Positions 44,691 through 53,036 of a stretch of 64,000 nucleotides of DNA are shown in pieces; position 1 is the first letter of the stretch, and each line of letters begins with the position of its first letter. This DNA comes from JAGVSR01 sp031413815 (GTDB lineage: Bacteria; Pseudomonadota; Alphaproteobacteria; Rhizobiales; Hyphomicrobiaceae): assembly GCA_031413815.1 (NCBI GenBank), contig JANOFU010000093.1, positions 1 through 64,000 of the forward strand, written 5' to 3'. The notes under the pieces were generated by a model that saw only the letters and a list, made by a program, of their open reading frames with translations, did no database searches and had not been told where the DNA came from. The translations under genes and the position numbers were made by a program.

Positions 44691-47438
44691 ATGACGGAAA
44701 CGAAGGACTCTGCCGACAATACGCTCCGCCCTGGCGGCACGGGAACCGCCGCCTCCGGAGCGACGCCCGCGGGCGGGCGCAAGCCTCTGTCCCTGCAGCG
44801 AACGGTGGAGTCGGGACATGTGCGCCAGAACTTCAGCCATGGCCGTTCTAAATCGGTGGTCGTTGAGAAGCGCAAGACTCGCAAGCTCGGAGCACCCGGA
44901 TCAGCAGAAGCCGAATCGCCGGCCGCCGCGCCAGCCGCACCCGTAGTGGAAAAGGTCCAAGCCAGGGCGCCCGAACGGCCCGTGCGCACAGAGTCGCGGC
45001 CGGACCCATCCCGTTCGCATGTGTTGCGTCCCGAGGAACGCGAAGCCCGCACCCGCGCGCTGACGGAAGCCCGTAAGCAAGCGGTCATCGATGATGCGGC
45101 TCAGGCCGAACTGCGTAGGGCCGCCGAAGCCGACCTCCTCGCAAATCCGCTGCCCGCCCCTGCGCCAGCACCCGCACCTACTTCGACGGCACCGGTGGTT
45201 GCGCCGTCAGTGGCACCGGCAGCCCGAGCACCCGTACGCCCCGAAGGCCCCCCGTCATCCGACGCGCCACGCCCAGTGGCACCGCGTCCGCGTCCTGGCC
45301 CAACAAGTTACAACGCTGCGCACCAGACGCGCGAAGGTGGCCGCCCCAGAGAGATCAATATTCCTCGTGCGCCCGCCCCGGTTGAACGGGCACCGGTCGA
45401 ACCGCCTAAGGGCAAGGACGCGCGCGGCGAAGTCCGGGCCCGGCCGGTTGCTGCTGAGGCGGGAGATGATGAAGAAACACGTTTGATCAAGCGCGGCGGC
45501 AAGATCGTACGTACGCCGGTCAAGGTCGTCACTGAAGAAAAGCGCGAACGCATCAAGCTGACGATCAACAACGCCTTCGATCAGCAACAGCGCGAACGGT
45601 CGCTGGCGTCGCTTAAGCGCAAGCGGGAACGTGAAAAGCTGAAGGCCATGGGCATTCAGCAGCCGCGCGACAAAATCGTGCGGGAAGTGATCATTCCCGA
45701 AGCGATCACTATTCAAGAGCTATCAAACCGCATGACGGAACGCGCTGTCGACCTCATCAAGATCTTGATGAAGGAAGGCGCGATGCACAAGATCACCGAC
45801 GTGATCGATGCGGACACCGCAGAGTTGCTGGTGCAGGAATTTGGCCATACGGCCAAGCGCGTCTCGGAAGCCGACGTTGAGACGGGCTTTATCCGCGGCA
45901 AAGATGACGTCCATGACGAAAACATGGTGTCGCGTGCACCTGTCGTGACCATCATGGGTCACGTCGACCACGGCAAGACCTCGCTGCTCGACGCCATCCG
46001 CCAGACCAACGTTGTTAGTGGCGAAGCGGGCGGCATCACACAACACATCGGTGCCTATCAGGTTATGACGCCGGCCGGTCACAAGGTGACCTTCATCGAC
46101 ACGCCCGGCCACGCTGCGTTCACCGCCATGCGCGCCCGCGGTGCCAAGGTGACGGACATTGTCGTGCTCGTGGTTGCTGCTGACGACGGCGTCATGCCGC
46201 AAACGGTCGAGGCCATCAATCACGCCAAGGCCGCCGGCGTTCCGATCATTGTCGCAATCAACAAGATCGACAAACCGCAGTCGGATGCGAGCCGCGTCCG
46301 CACGGATTTGTTGCAGCACGAAATCGTTGTTGAAAGCATGGGTGGCGAAACGCTGGAAGTGCCGGTGTCGGCGCTCAAGCGCACCAACCTTGATAAACTC
46401 TTAGAAGCAATTCACCTGCAGTCTGAAATCCTTGACCTCAAGGCCAATACGGAACGATCGGCCGAAGGCATCGTCATCGAAGCCAAGCTCGAACGTGGCC
46501 GCGGCCCTGTCGGCACCGTGCTCGTGCAGCGCGGCACGCTGCGCGTCGGCGACATCGTCGTGGCCGGCTCAGCGTGGGGCCGCGTCCGCGCGCTGATTGA
46601 TGATCATGGCGCCAATACGCAATCAGCGGGCCCGTCTGTTCCTGTCGAAGTCCTGGGCTTTGACGCCGCGCCTGAGGCGGGCGATCAGATCGCGGTCGTC
46701 GAAAGCGAAGCGCGCGCTCGTGAAATCACCGACTATCGTATCCGCAAGCGTCGCGAGACGCTGGGCGCTGCTGGCACCAAGAGCTCGCTTGAGCAGATGA
46801 TGCAGCAGCTCAAGGAAGCTGGCCGCAAGGACTTCAACCTGCTCATCAAGGGTGACGTGCAGGGCTCGGTCGAAGCCATTATCGGCGCTCTCAAAAAGCT
46901 CGGCACAGAAGAAGTCGAAGCCCGCCTCGTGCACTCTGGCGTCGGCGGTATCACGGAATCGGATATCGCGCTTGCCAACGCCTCGAAGGCGGTTGTTGTC
47001 GGCTTCAACGTCCGCGCCAACGAACAAGCCAAGCGCGCAGCTGACAATCAGGGCATCGAAATCCGCTACTACAACATCATCTACGATCTAGTCGACGATG
47101 TGAAAGCGGCCATGTCCGGCCTGCTCGCGCCGACCATTCGCGAAGTGTTCTTGGGCAATGCCGAAATCATGCAGGTATTTAATATCTCAAAGACCGGCAA
47201 GGTCGCCGGTTGCCGGGTTGTCGAAGGCAAGGTTCAGCGCGGCGGCAAGGTGCGCCTAATCCGCGACAACGTTGTCATCCACGAAGGCACGCTGTCGATC
47301 CTGAAGCGCTTCAAGGACGACGTGAAGGAAGTGCCGTCGGGTCAAGAGTGCGGAATGTCATTTGCCAACTACCAGGATATCCGCGAAGGCGACACCATCG
47401 AGTGCTTCAACGTCGAGACGATAACCCGGACGCTATAA
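44691..47438 (+). CDS. infB: Translation initiation factor IF-2
   Basis: A 915-residue GTPase that places fMet-tRNA on the 30S subunit. An IF2-associated N-terminal region and a long Ala/Pro/Arg-rich linker (about 80-260) precede the IF2_N domain (about 340). The G domain has GHVDHGKTSLLDAIR (about residue 423), DTPGHAAFTAMRARG and NKIDKP. Domains II and IV follow normally, ending in ECFNVETITRTL. The start is ATG 44691; an in-frame TTG at 44676 is less likely. The stop lies 8 bp before the left inverted repeat of the four-helix-bundle cassette. Confidence 0.96.
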   Translation: MTETKDSADNTLRPGGTGTAASGATPAGGRKPLSLQRTVESGHVRQNFSHGRSKSVVVEKRKTRKLGAPGSAEAESPAAAPAAPVVEKVQARAPERPVRTESRPDPSRSHVLRPEEREARTRALTEARKQAVIDDAAQAELRRAAEADLLANPLPAPAPAPAPTSTAPVVAPSVAPAARAPVRPEGPPSSDAPRPVAPRPRPGPTSYNAAHQTREGGRPREINIPRAPAPVERAPVEPPKGKDARGEVRARPVAAEAGDDEETRLIKRGGKIVRTPVKVVTEEKRERIKLTINNAFDQQQRERSLASLKRKREREKLKAMGIQQPRDKIVREVIIPEAITIQELSNRMTERAVDLIKILMKEGAMHKITDVIDADTAELLVQEFGHTAKRVSEADVETGFIRGKDDVHDENMVSRAPVVTIMGHVDHGKTSLLDAIRQTNVVSGEAGGITQHIGAYQVMTPAGHKVTFIDTPGHAAFTAMRARGAKVTDIVVLVVAADDGVMPQTVEAINHAKAAGVPIIVAINKIDKPQSDASRVRTDLLQHEIVVESMGGETLEVPVSALKRTNLDKLLEAIHLQSEILDLKANTERSAEGIVIEAKLERGRGPVGTVLVQRGTLRVGDIVVAGSAWGRVRALIDDHGANTQSAGPSVPVEVLGFDAAPEAGDQIAVVESEARAREITDYRIRKRRETLGAAGTKSSLEQMMQQLKEAGRKDFNLLIKGDVQGSVEAIIGALKKLGTEEVEARLVHSGVGGITESDIALANASKAVVVGFNVRANEQAKRAADNQGIEIRYYNIIYDLVDDVKAAMSGLLAPTIREVFLGNAEIMQVFNISKTGKVAGCRVVEGKVQRGGKVRLIRDNVVIHEGTLSILKRFKDDVKEVPSGQECGMSFANYQDIREGDTIECFNVETITRTL

Positions 47439-47445
47439 TGGGACT

Positions 47446-47874
47446 GGGTTATAGGGATTAGAGACTAGATGGGCGAGGTTCGGTCCTACAAGGATCGAGT
47501 GGTCTGGCAGAAGGGTATGGACCTCGCGGAAGCAGCCTACCAACTCGCAAAGTTGATGCCTCGAACTGAGGAGTACCGGTTGACCAGCCAATTGTTGCGG
47601 GCAGCCGCCTCCGTTCCAGCCAATATTGCGGAAGGCAACGCTCGTGCGACGCGCAAAGACTATGCGCATTTCATAAGTATCGCGCGGGGTTGCGTTGCTG
47701 AGGTGGAGACGTTCTTGCAGTTGGCGGTTCGAGTTGAACTGGTCAAGCCGGATCAGGCTTCCACGGCTATCGTGTTAGCCGATGAGTTGGGGCGAATGCT
47801 CAATGTGATGCGAGAGCGCCTGTCCAAAAATCCGGATTGAGTTCTGAAACAATAGTCCCTAATCCCTAAAACCT
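47446..47874 (+). mobile_element. Four-helix-bundle gene cassette with inverted-repeat ends
   Basis: A 22-bp left repeat (GGGTTATAGGGATTAGAGACTA, 47446-47467, three mismatches) pairs with its complement at 47853-47874 (TAGTCCCTAATCCCTAAAACCT). The only gene between them is the four-helix-bundle ORF, and the cassette sits in the infB-rbfA gap of the core operon. The sequences beyond the right repeat (AATCCCTTAC) continue the same GGGATTA theme. I see no target duplication and no transposase. Confidence 0.6.
47469..47840 (+). CDS. Four-helix-bundle protein (23S rRNA intervening-sequence protein family)
   Basis: A 123-residue member of the S23/IVP family. The signature SVPANIAEGNARATRKDYAH (about residues 49-68) is followed by FISIARGCVAEVETFLQLAV, and the whole is helical, with YKDRVVWQKGMDLAEAAY at the start. 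Relatives are encoded within 23S rRNA intervening sequences in Leptospira and others, or free-standing in chromosomes, and are related to Avd of diversity-generating retroelements. No such element is nearby. The ATG at 47469 comes one base after the left inverted repeat, so that repeat also provides the ribosome-binding region. Biochemical function is unknown. Confidence 0.85.
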   Translation: MGEVRSYKDRVVWQKGMDLAEAAYQLAKLMPRTEEYRLTSQLLRAAASVPANIAEGNARATRKDYAHFISIARGCVAEVETFLQLAVRVELVKPDQASTAIVLADELGRMLNVMRERLSKNPD

Positions 47875-47925
47875 AATCCCTTACAAGAGGCCGCTGGCGG
47901 TCCAACTCCGCTGCGGGGTCTGAAC

Positions 47926-48324
47926 GTGACTCGTAAGAAAAAAATGCCCAAAGGCGGCGTCTCGCAGCGCATGTTGCGGATTGGCGAAATGGTCCGCCAT
48001 AATCTATCGGAACTGCTCACCCGTGGCGAAATCCACGATGATGTGCTGGCGTCGCATGTCGTCACCATCCCTGAAGTGCGCATCTCGCCCGATCTCAAGC
48101 TCGCAACCGCTTACGTCATGCCGCTCGGCGGTAAGGACACCGCAGCGGTGATCGCAGCGCTGGAGCGCCACAAGAAGTTTATCCGCACCCAAATCGCACA
48201 CACGTTGAACCTGAAGTACGCCCCCGATATCCGCTTCCGCGAAGATCAAACTTTCGAAGAAGTGAACCGCATCGACGCGCTGCTGTTCAGCGAAAAAGTG
48301 CGCCGGGATGTGGAGAAGAAGTAA
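47926..48324 (+). CDS. rbfA: Ribosome-binding factor A
   Basis: A 132-residue single KH-like protein that helps mature the 5' end of 16S rRNA. The family motifs VVTIPEVRISPDLKLATAYV and IRTQIAHTLNLKYAPDIRFR are visible. The start is GTG 47926. The C-terminus ends in the normal basic tail. It is separated from infB by the inserted four-helix-bundle cassette, whereas the two genes are adjacent in most relatives. Confidence 0.95.
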   Translation: MTRKKKMPKGGVSQRMLRIGEMVRHNLSELLTRGEIHDDVLASHVVTIPEVRISPDLKLATAYVMPLGGKDTAAVIAALERHKKFIRTQIAHTLNLKYAPDIRFREDQTFEEVNRIDALLFSEKVRRDVEKK

Positions 48325-48331
48325 GGAAAAG

Positions 48332-48362
48332 CCCCCTCGCCCCGTGAAGGACGGGGAGAGGG
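48332..48362. repeat. REP-like palindrome between rbfA and truB
   Basis: CCCCCTCGCCCCGT and ACGGGGAGAGGG face each other around GAAGG. The core matches the CCCTCTCCC/GGGAGAGGG palindromes at 49804-49944. It starts 7 nt after the rbfA stop and ends 12 nt before truB, so it would form a hairpin inside the transcript. Confidence 0.65.
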
Positions 48363-48374
48363 AATGGAGCCCCA

Positions 48375-49295
48375 ATGTCACGCCGCAAAAAAGGTAATCC
48401 GGTTCACGGCTGGCTGGTGCTCGACAAGCCGCTGGGGCTGACGAGCACGCAGGCGCTCGCCCGCGTCAAGCGCATGTTCCAAGCGCAGAAAGCCGGGCAC
48501 GCGGGCACCCTCGATCCGCTGGCCACGGGCATCTTGCCGATCGCGTTTGGCGAGGCGACGAAGACGGTCCCGTTCGCGGTCGATGGCGAGAAGAGCTACC
48601 GATTCACGGTGCAGTGGGGTGTTGAAACCGACACCGACGACAGCGAAGGCCGCAGCATCCGCTCTAGCGACACACGCCCGTCTCAGGCTGACATCCTCAA
48701 TTTGCTGCCGCGCTTCACCGGCGACATCATGCAAACGCCGCCGAAGTTCTCAGCCATTAAAATCAATGGCGAGCGCGCCTATGATCTGGCGCGCGACGGC
48801 GAAGACGTCGTGCTCGAATCGCGCCCCATCGTCGTGCGCGAGTTGCGCCTGACGGACATGCCCAATGCCGCAACCGCCGTGTTCGAGGCCGATTGCGGCA
48901 AGGGCACCTACGTGCGCGCGCTGGCCCGCGACATGGGCCAAGTGCTCGGATGTTTCGGTCACGTCATCGAATTGCGCCGCACGCGCGTCGGGCCGTTCCT
49001 CGAAGGCGACGCCTGGAGCATGGACGATTTGCAGGAGGAACTGGATGCGGGCCGTTTTGAGCTGGCCGATGGTCCCTTGCGTCCGGTTGAGATGGCTCTG
49101 AACGCGATTCCAGAATTGGCCGTGAGCCCGTCCGATGCGGCCAGCCTCAACCGCGGCCAAGCCGTGTTGATCCGCGGCCGCGATGCGCCCGTGCTGTCGG
49201 GCCCGATGTACGCCACGTGCCACGGCCGCATCGTCGCGCTCGGCGAAGTCGACAAAGGCGCCCTGCACCCGACGCGGGTGTTCAATTTGGGGTAA
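48375..49295 (+). CDS. truB: tRNA pseudouridine-55 synthase TruB
   Basis: A 306-residue enzyme that makes the universal pseudouridine 55 in the T-loop of tRNA. The catalytic Asp lies in AGHAGTLDPLATGILPIAFG (about residue 46), then SYRFTVQWGVETDTDD and GTYVRALARDMGQ. The C-terminal PUA-like region ends in GALHPTRVFNLG. Start ATG 48375. It follows rbfA with a REP-like palindrome in the gap. Confidence 0.95.
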   Translation: MSRRKKGNPVHGWLVLDKPLGLTSTQALARVKRMFQAQKAGHAGTLDPLATGILPIAFGEATKTVPFAVDGEKSYRFTVQWGVETDTDDSEGRSIRSSDTRPSQADILNLLPRFTGDIMQTPPKFSAIKINGERAYDLARDGEDVVLESRPIVVRELRLTDMPNAATAVFEADCGKGTYVRALARDMGQVLGCFGHVIELRRTRVGPFLEGDAWSMDDLQEELDAGRFELADGPLRPVEMALNAIPELAVSPSDAASLNRGQAVLIRGRDAPVLSGPMYATCHGRIVALGEVDKGALHPTRVFNLG

Positions 49296-49423
49296 CCGGC
49301 AACACCTCCCAGCCAAACTCCGTGCAAAACCAGCCACTCCGTTGACCGGGCGATTCCCTGCCGCATAATGGACCCCGCAGGTTCCGATTTGCGAGTTCCA
49401 ATGCCCTCCAGGGAGTGAAGCCG

Positions 49424-49717
49424 ATGAAAACGTTCCGTTTTATCCTTCCCGTCGCCGCCACGTTGATGGCGATCAATGTCACCGCTGCCCGGGCCGAATG
49501 CGTCACCAAAGGTGCTGTCGCGACCGCGGAGTCCGAGAAATCGGCCAAGTGGTACGCGCTCGAGACCATGGTTCAGGCGGTCAGCTGGGGTCTGTGGCCC
49601 GGCTTCCTGTCGAATGGCAAGGTCGAGGGCTACAACATCAGCAACGAGCGCTACAACTGTAAGGCCGATGGTGGCGGCACCACCTGCCGCGGCCAGGCGA
49701 CCTTCTGCAAGAAGTAA
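49424..49717 (+). CDS. Small secreted cysteine-containing protein, unknown
   Basis: A 97-residue precursor that starts at ATG 49424 (GTG 49415 is in frame). A signal peptide (MKTFRFILPVAATLMAINVT, then AARA) probably ends before ECVTKG. The mature part, about 70 residues, has four cysteines (ECVTK, YNCKAD, TTCRGQ, TFCKK) that could form two disulfides. I do not recognise a family. It is followed by a weak hairpin with a T-run. Confidence 0.7.
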   Translation: MKTFRFILPVAATLMAINVTAARAECVTKGAVATAESEKSAKWYALETMVQAVSWGLWPGFLSNGKVEGYNISNERYNCKADGGGTTCRGQATFCKK

Positions 49718-49746
49718 CGCCGGGATAATCAATCTGACGGAGACGG

Positions 49747-49779
49747 CCGCTAAGCCTTTGCGGCAGTTTCTTTTTTTGT
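49747..49779 (+). terminator. Weak rho-independent terminator after the small secreted protein gene
   Basis: A 5-bp stem GCCGC / GCGGC around TAAGCCTTT is followed by AGTTTCTTTTTTTG. The stem is short but the T-run is good. A similar sequence, CTAAGCCTTTGCAGC then TCTTTCCTG, recurs at about 49961-49990, beyond the REP elements, as an imperfect direct repeat. Confidence 0.5.
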
Positions 49780-49803
49780 AAACGGTTTTGAGGATCTCGG
49801 ATT

Positions 49804-49944
49804 CCCTCTCCCATGGGGAGAGGGTTAGGGTGAGGGGTTACGATTTCCAAGTTCAGACACCAAACCCCCTCACCCGGTTCGCCAAGGACGAGTTAGCAAG
49901 ATCGCTAACTCCTGGCGAACCTGCCCTCTCCCCACGGGAGAGGG
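49804..49944. repeat. REP-type palindromic cluster with an embedded 46-bp hairpin
   Basis: The left copy CCCTCTCCC-AT-GGGGAGAGGG (49804-49824) continues as TTAGGGTGAGGGG. The right half is the same unit inverted (CCCCTCACCC at about 49867, then CCCTCTCCCCACGGGAGAGGG to 49944), but split by a nested stem: GGTTCGCC / GGCGAACC outside and AGTTAGC / GCTAACT inside. The whole could form a cruciform. 49718-50207 holds no gene; the rest has no further structure I can support. Confidence 0.7.
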
Positions 49945-50207
49945 ACTCAATTTTCGCCTTCTAAGCCTTTGCAGCTGTTACTCTTTCCTGTATTCATCCA
50001 AATTCTGCTGGGCTACAACCCAAGGTGACGCATTGGCGATTTTTCCCTTCGCCAACACGTCCCCGGTGTGTATAACGCGCTCAGTCGCGGGCGCGCTCGC
50101 TGCCTGCGATGATGTTTTGCGACCCTGCTGGACGACATCCCGGCTGTGGCCGTTTCCCGAGAGCCCTTAGCGGCTTTCAACCCACTCCAACTTGAAAGGA
50201 GACCTCG

Positions 50208-50489
50208 ATGTCGGAAGTAGCACCCCACCGTAAGGTGGCGAAGACGGCTGTCATCACGGCCAACGCAACGAAAGCCAACGACACCGGCTCGCCCGAAGTT
50301 CAAATCGCGGTTTTAACGCACCGCATCAATGAGCTGGCCGGACACTTCAAAACCCACAAGAAAGACAACCACTCGCGCCGTGGCCTTCTGAAAATGGTCA
50401 GCCAGCGCCGCCAGTTGCTAGACTACGTCAAGCGCAAGGACGAGAAGCGTTATCAGGGCATTATTGAAAAGCTCGGCATCCGCCGCTGA
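50208..50489 (+). CDS. rpsO: 30S ribosomal protein S15
   Basis: A 93-residue primary 16S-binding protein. Motifs DTGSPEVQIAVLTHRINELA and KDNHSRRGLLKMVSQRRQLL are diagnostic. AAAGGAGA lies 6-7 nt before ATG 50208. It is slightly longer at the N-terminus than the E. coli protein (89). As in most bacteria, pnp follows on the same strand. Confidence 0.97.
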   Translation: MSEVAPHRKVAKTAVITANATKANDTGSPEVQIAVLTHRINELAGHFKTHKKDNHSRRGLLKMVSQRRQLLDYVKRKDEKRYQGIIEKLGIRR

Positions 50490-50497
50490 GGCAACGC

Positions 50498-50561
50498 GGT
50501 GCCAGGCACCCGGGCGCACTCCGCTGCGCACTGCAGAAATCCGTATCGGGTGCCTGGCACC
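50498..50561. repeat. Inverted pair of GGTGCCAGGCACC palindromes between rpsO and pnp
   Basis: GGTGCCAGGCACC (50498-50510) and its complement GGTGCCTGGCACC (50549-50561) flank 38 bp. A GC-rich hairpin of 13 bp or more could form in the rpsO-pnp transcript, where E. coli has its terminator and RNase III site. It is a member of the same 13-mer family as 2502-2534. Confidence 0.65.
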
Positions 50562-50685
50562 CACCGTCGGCTGGGACCAATTGGTTTCCCGGCCACGCTG
50601 GCTTTTGTGCTAGACACCGCTCCGCAAACCGAAGTCCAAAATCCGATCGTCCGAAATCAAAGAACCGAAACGAAAGCTGATAGAC

Positions 50686-52887
50686 ATGTTCGATATCCAC
50701 CGTGTTGAAATTGAATGGGGCGGGCGCAAGCTGACGCTCGAAACCGGGCATATGGCCCGCCAAGCCGACGCCGCTGTTTATGCGCAGTATGGCGACACCA
50801 CTGTGCTCGCCACCGTCGTTGGCGCCAAGAGCGTGAAGCCCGGCATCGACTTTTTCCCGCTCACTGTGAATTACCAGGAGCGTACCTACGCAGCAGGCAA
50901 AATTCCAGGCGGCTATTTCAAACGTGAAGGCCGCCCGACCGAAAAAGAAACGCTCACCTCGCGCCTGATCGACCGCCCAATCCGGCCCTTATTCGTCGAA
51001 GGCTTTAAAAACGAAGTGCAAGTCGTGGTGACGGTTCTCTCCCACGATCTCGAAAATGATCCCGACATTATTGGTATGATTGCAGCCTCGGCCGCTTTGA
51101 CGCTGTCGGGTCTACCGTTCCTGGGGCCGATCGCTGCCGCGCGCGTCGGTGTCATCGGCGGCGAGTTCGTGTTGAACCCGATGGTCGATGAGATGAAAGA
51201 GAGCGATCTCGATCTCGTTGTCGCTGGCACGCACGACGCCGTGATGATGGTTGAATCCGAAGCCAAAGAACTTCCCGAAAAGATGATGCTCGAAGCCGTC
51301 ATGTTCGGCCACAGGCTGATTCAGCCTGTCATCCAGGCGATCATCAAACTCGCGGAAACCGCTGCAAAAGAGCCCTGGGATATCAAAATCCCTGACAAGT
51401 CGAAGTACTCGGCGCAGGTCAAGGCGATTGCCGAAAGCACGCTCAAGACCGCCTTTTCGACGAAGGAAAAGGGCAAGCGCAACGACCTCGTCGGTGAAGC
51501 CAAGAAGATGGTGTTTTCCGGCATTGAGATCCCCAAGGACGATGCCAACGAGAAGGTGTTGCTCACCGACGCGTTCAAGGGCCTCGAAATGGATATCATG
51601 CGCGGTGACGTCTTGAAGACGAAGCGACGCATCGATGGGCGTGATTTGACGACGGTGCGCCCGATCGTTTCGGAAGTGCATGTTCTGCCGCGCACGCACG
51701 GCTCAGCATTGTTCACGCGCGGTGAAACCCAGGCGCTGGTCGTGGCGACACTCGGCACGGGTGAAGACGAGCAATACGTCGATAGCCTGGAAGGCACCCG
51801 CAAAGAAAACTTCCTGCTGCACTATAACTTCCCGCCATTCTCAGTCGGTGAAACGGGCCGCATGGGCTCGCCGGGCCGCCGCGAAATCGGTCACGGTAAG
51901 CTCGCATGGCGCGCCGTGCGTCCGCTGCTGCCGAAAAAGGAAGACTTCCCCTACACCCTGCGTGTGGTCTCGGAAATCATGGAGTCGAATGGCTCCTCAT
52001 CGATGGCGACCGTGTGTGGCACATCCTTGGCGCTGATGGATGCGGGCGTTCCGCTGAAGGCGCCGGTGGCAGGCATTGCCATGGGTCTGATCAAGGAAGG
52101 CAACGACTTCGCCGTCCTGTCCGACATTCTCGGCGATGAAGATCACCTCGGCGACATGGACTTCAAGGTGGCTGGAACTGAGAACGGCATCACCGCGCTG
52201 CAGATGGACATCAAGATCACCGGCATCACCGAAGAGATCATGAAGGTAGCGCTGGAGCAGGCCCATCACGGCCGCCTCCACATCCTCGGCGAAATGGCCA
52301 AGGCGTTGACGGGCGCCCGCTCGGAAATCGGCGAACATGCGCCGCGCATCGAAACGATCAAGATTCCGACTGACAAGATTCGCGAAGTGATCGGCTCCGG
52401 CGGCTCGGTCATCCGAGAGATCGTGGCTGAAAGCGGTGCCAAAATCGACATTTCGGACGATGGCACTGTCAAGATCGCCTCAGCCAATCGCGAGTCGATC
52501 GAGAAGGCTCTCGCCCGCATCAAGGGCATCACGTCGGAAGCGGAAGTCGGCTTGGTTTACAAGGGCAAAGTCGTCAAGATCATGGAGTTCGGCGCATTCG
52601 TAAACTTCTTCGGCGCTAAGGATGGCCTCGTGCACATCTCGCAGCTGACCAACGGGCGGCCGGAAACGGTCGGCGAAGTGGTCAAGGAAGGCCAGGAGGT
52701 TTATGTCAAACTCCTCGGCTTCGATGACCGCGGCAAAGTGCGTCTGTCGATGAAGATCGTCGATCAAGCGACCGGTTTAGAAATTCCGCGTGCCCCTGGC
52801 GAGCCAGAAGAAGTGTTCAGTGCCGAGCGTCCGCCCCGCCGTGAAGGTAGCGGTGGCCGGGGCGGCCCGCGTGGTCCGCGGCGCTGA
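50686..52887 (+). CDS. pnp: Polynucleotide phosphorylase
   Basis: A 733-residue 3'-5' phosphorolytic exoribonuclease of the RNA degradosome. The two RNase PH domains are seen, starting MFDIHRVEIEWGGRKLTLET and with GRMGSPGRREIGHGKLAWRA. A KH domain (PTDKIREVIGSGGSVIREIV, about residue 562) and an S1 domain (YKGKVVKIMEFGAFVNFFG, about 622) follow. The end is a basic Gly/Arg-rich tail. Start ATG 50686. A strong terminator follows. Confidence 0.97.
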   Translation: MFDIHRVEIEWGGRKLTLETGHMARQADAAVYAQYGDTTVLATVVGAKSVKPGIDFFPLTVNYQERTYAAGKIPGGYFKREGRPTEKETLTSRLIDRPIRPLFVEGFKNEVQVVVTVLSHDLENDPDIIGMIAASAALTLSGLPFLGPIAAARVGVIGGEFVLNPMVDEMKESDLDLVVAGTHDAVMMVESEAKELPEKMMLEAVMFGHRLIQPVIQAIIKLAETAAKEPWDIKIPDKSKYSAQVKAIAESTLKTAFSTKEKGKRNDLVGEAKKMVFSGIEIPKDDANEKVLLTDAFKGLEMDIMRGDVLKTKRRIDGRDLTTVRPIVSEVHVLPRTHGSALFTRGETQALVVATLGTGEDEQYVDSLEGTRKENFLLHYNFPPFSVGETGRMGSPGRREIGHGKLAWRAVRPLLPKKEDFPYTLRVVSEIMESNGSSSMATVCGTSLALMDAGVPLKAPVAGIAMGLIKEGNDFAVLSDILGDEDHLGDMDFKVAGTENGITALQMDIKITGITEEIMKVALEQAHHGRLHILGEMAKALTGARSEIGEHAPRIETIKIPTDKIREVIGSGGSVIREIVAESGAKIDISDDGTVKIASANRESIEKALARIKGITSEAEVGLVYKGKVVKIMEFGAFVNFFGAKDGLVHISQLTNGRPETVGEVVKEGQEVYVKLLGFDDRGKVRLSMKIVDQATGLEIPRAPGEPEEVFSAERPPRREGSGGRGGPRGPRR

Positions 52888-52913
52888 GGTCGCGCGATCG
52901 CAATGATGTGGTT

Positions 52914-52950
52914 AAAGAGGCGGCCGGGAAACGGCTGCCTCTTTTGCTTT
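52914..52950 (+). terminator. Rho-independent terminator of pnp
   Basis: A 13-bp stem (AAAGAGGCGGCCG with CGGCTGCCTCTTT, one G-U pair) and a GGAAA loop are followed by TTGCTTTTG. It lies about 26 nt after the pnp stop and closes the rpsO-pnp unit. Confidence 0.85.
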
Positions 52951-53036
52951 TGTAGCTTTGGCCAAAGTTATCCCCGCGGGTCTCGCCGCGCTTACCCTCG
53001 CGCTGTTTTTTTTGTAACAGCCGAGGATTCAACATC

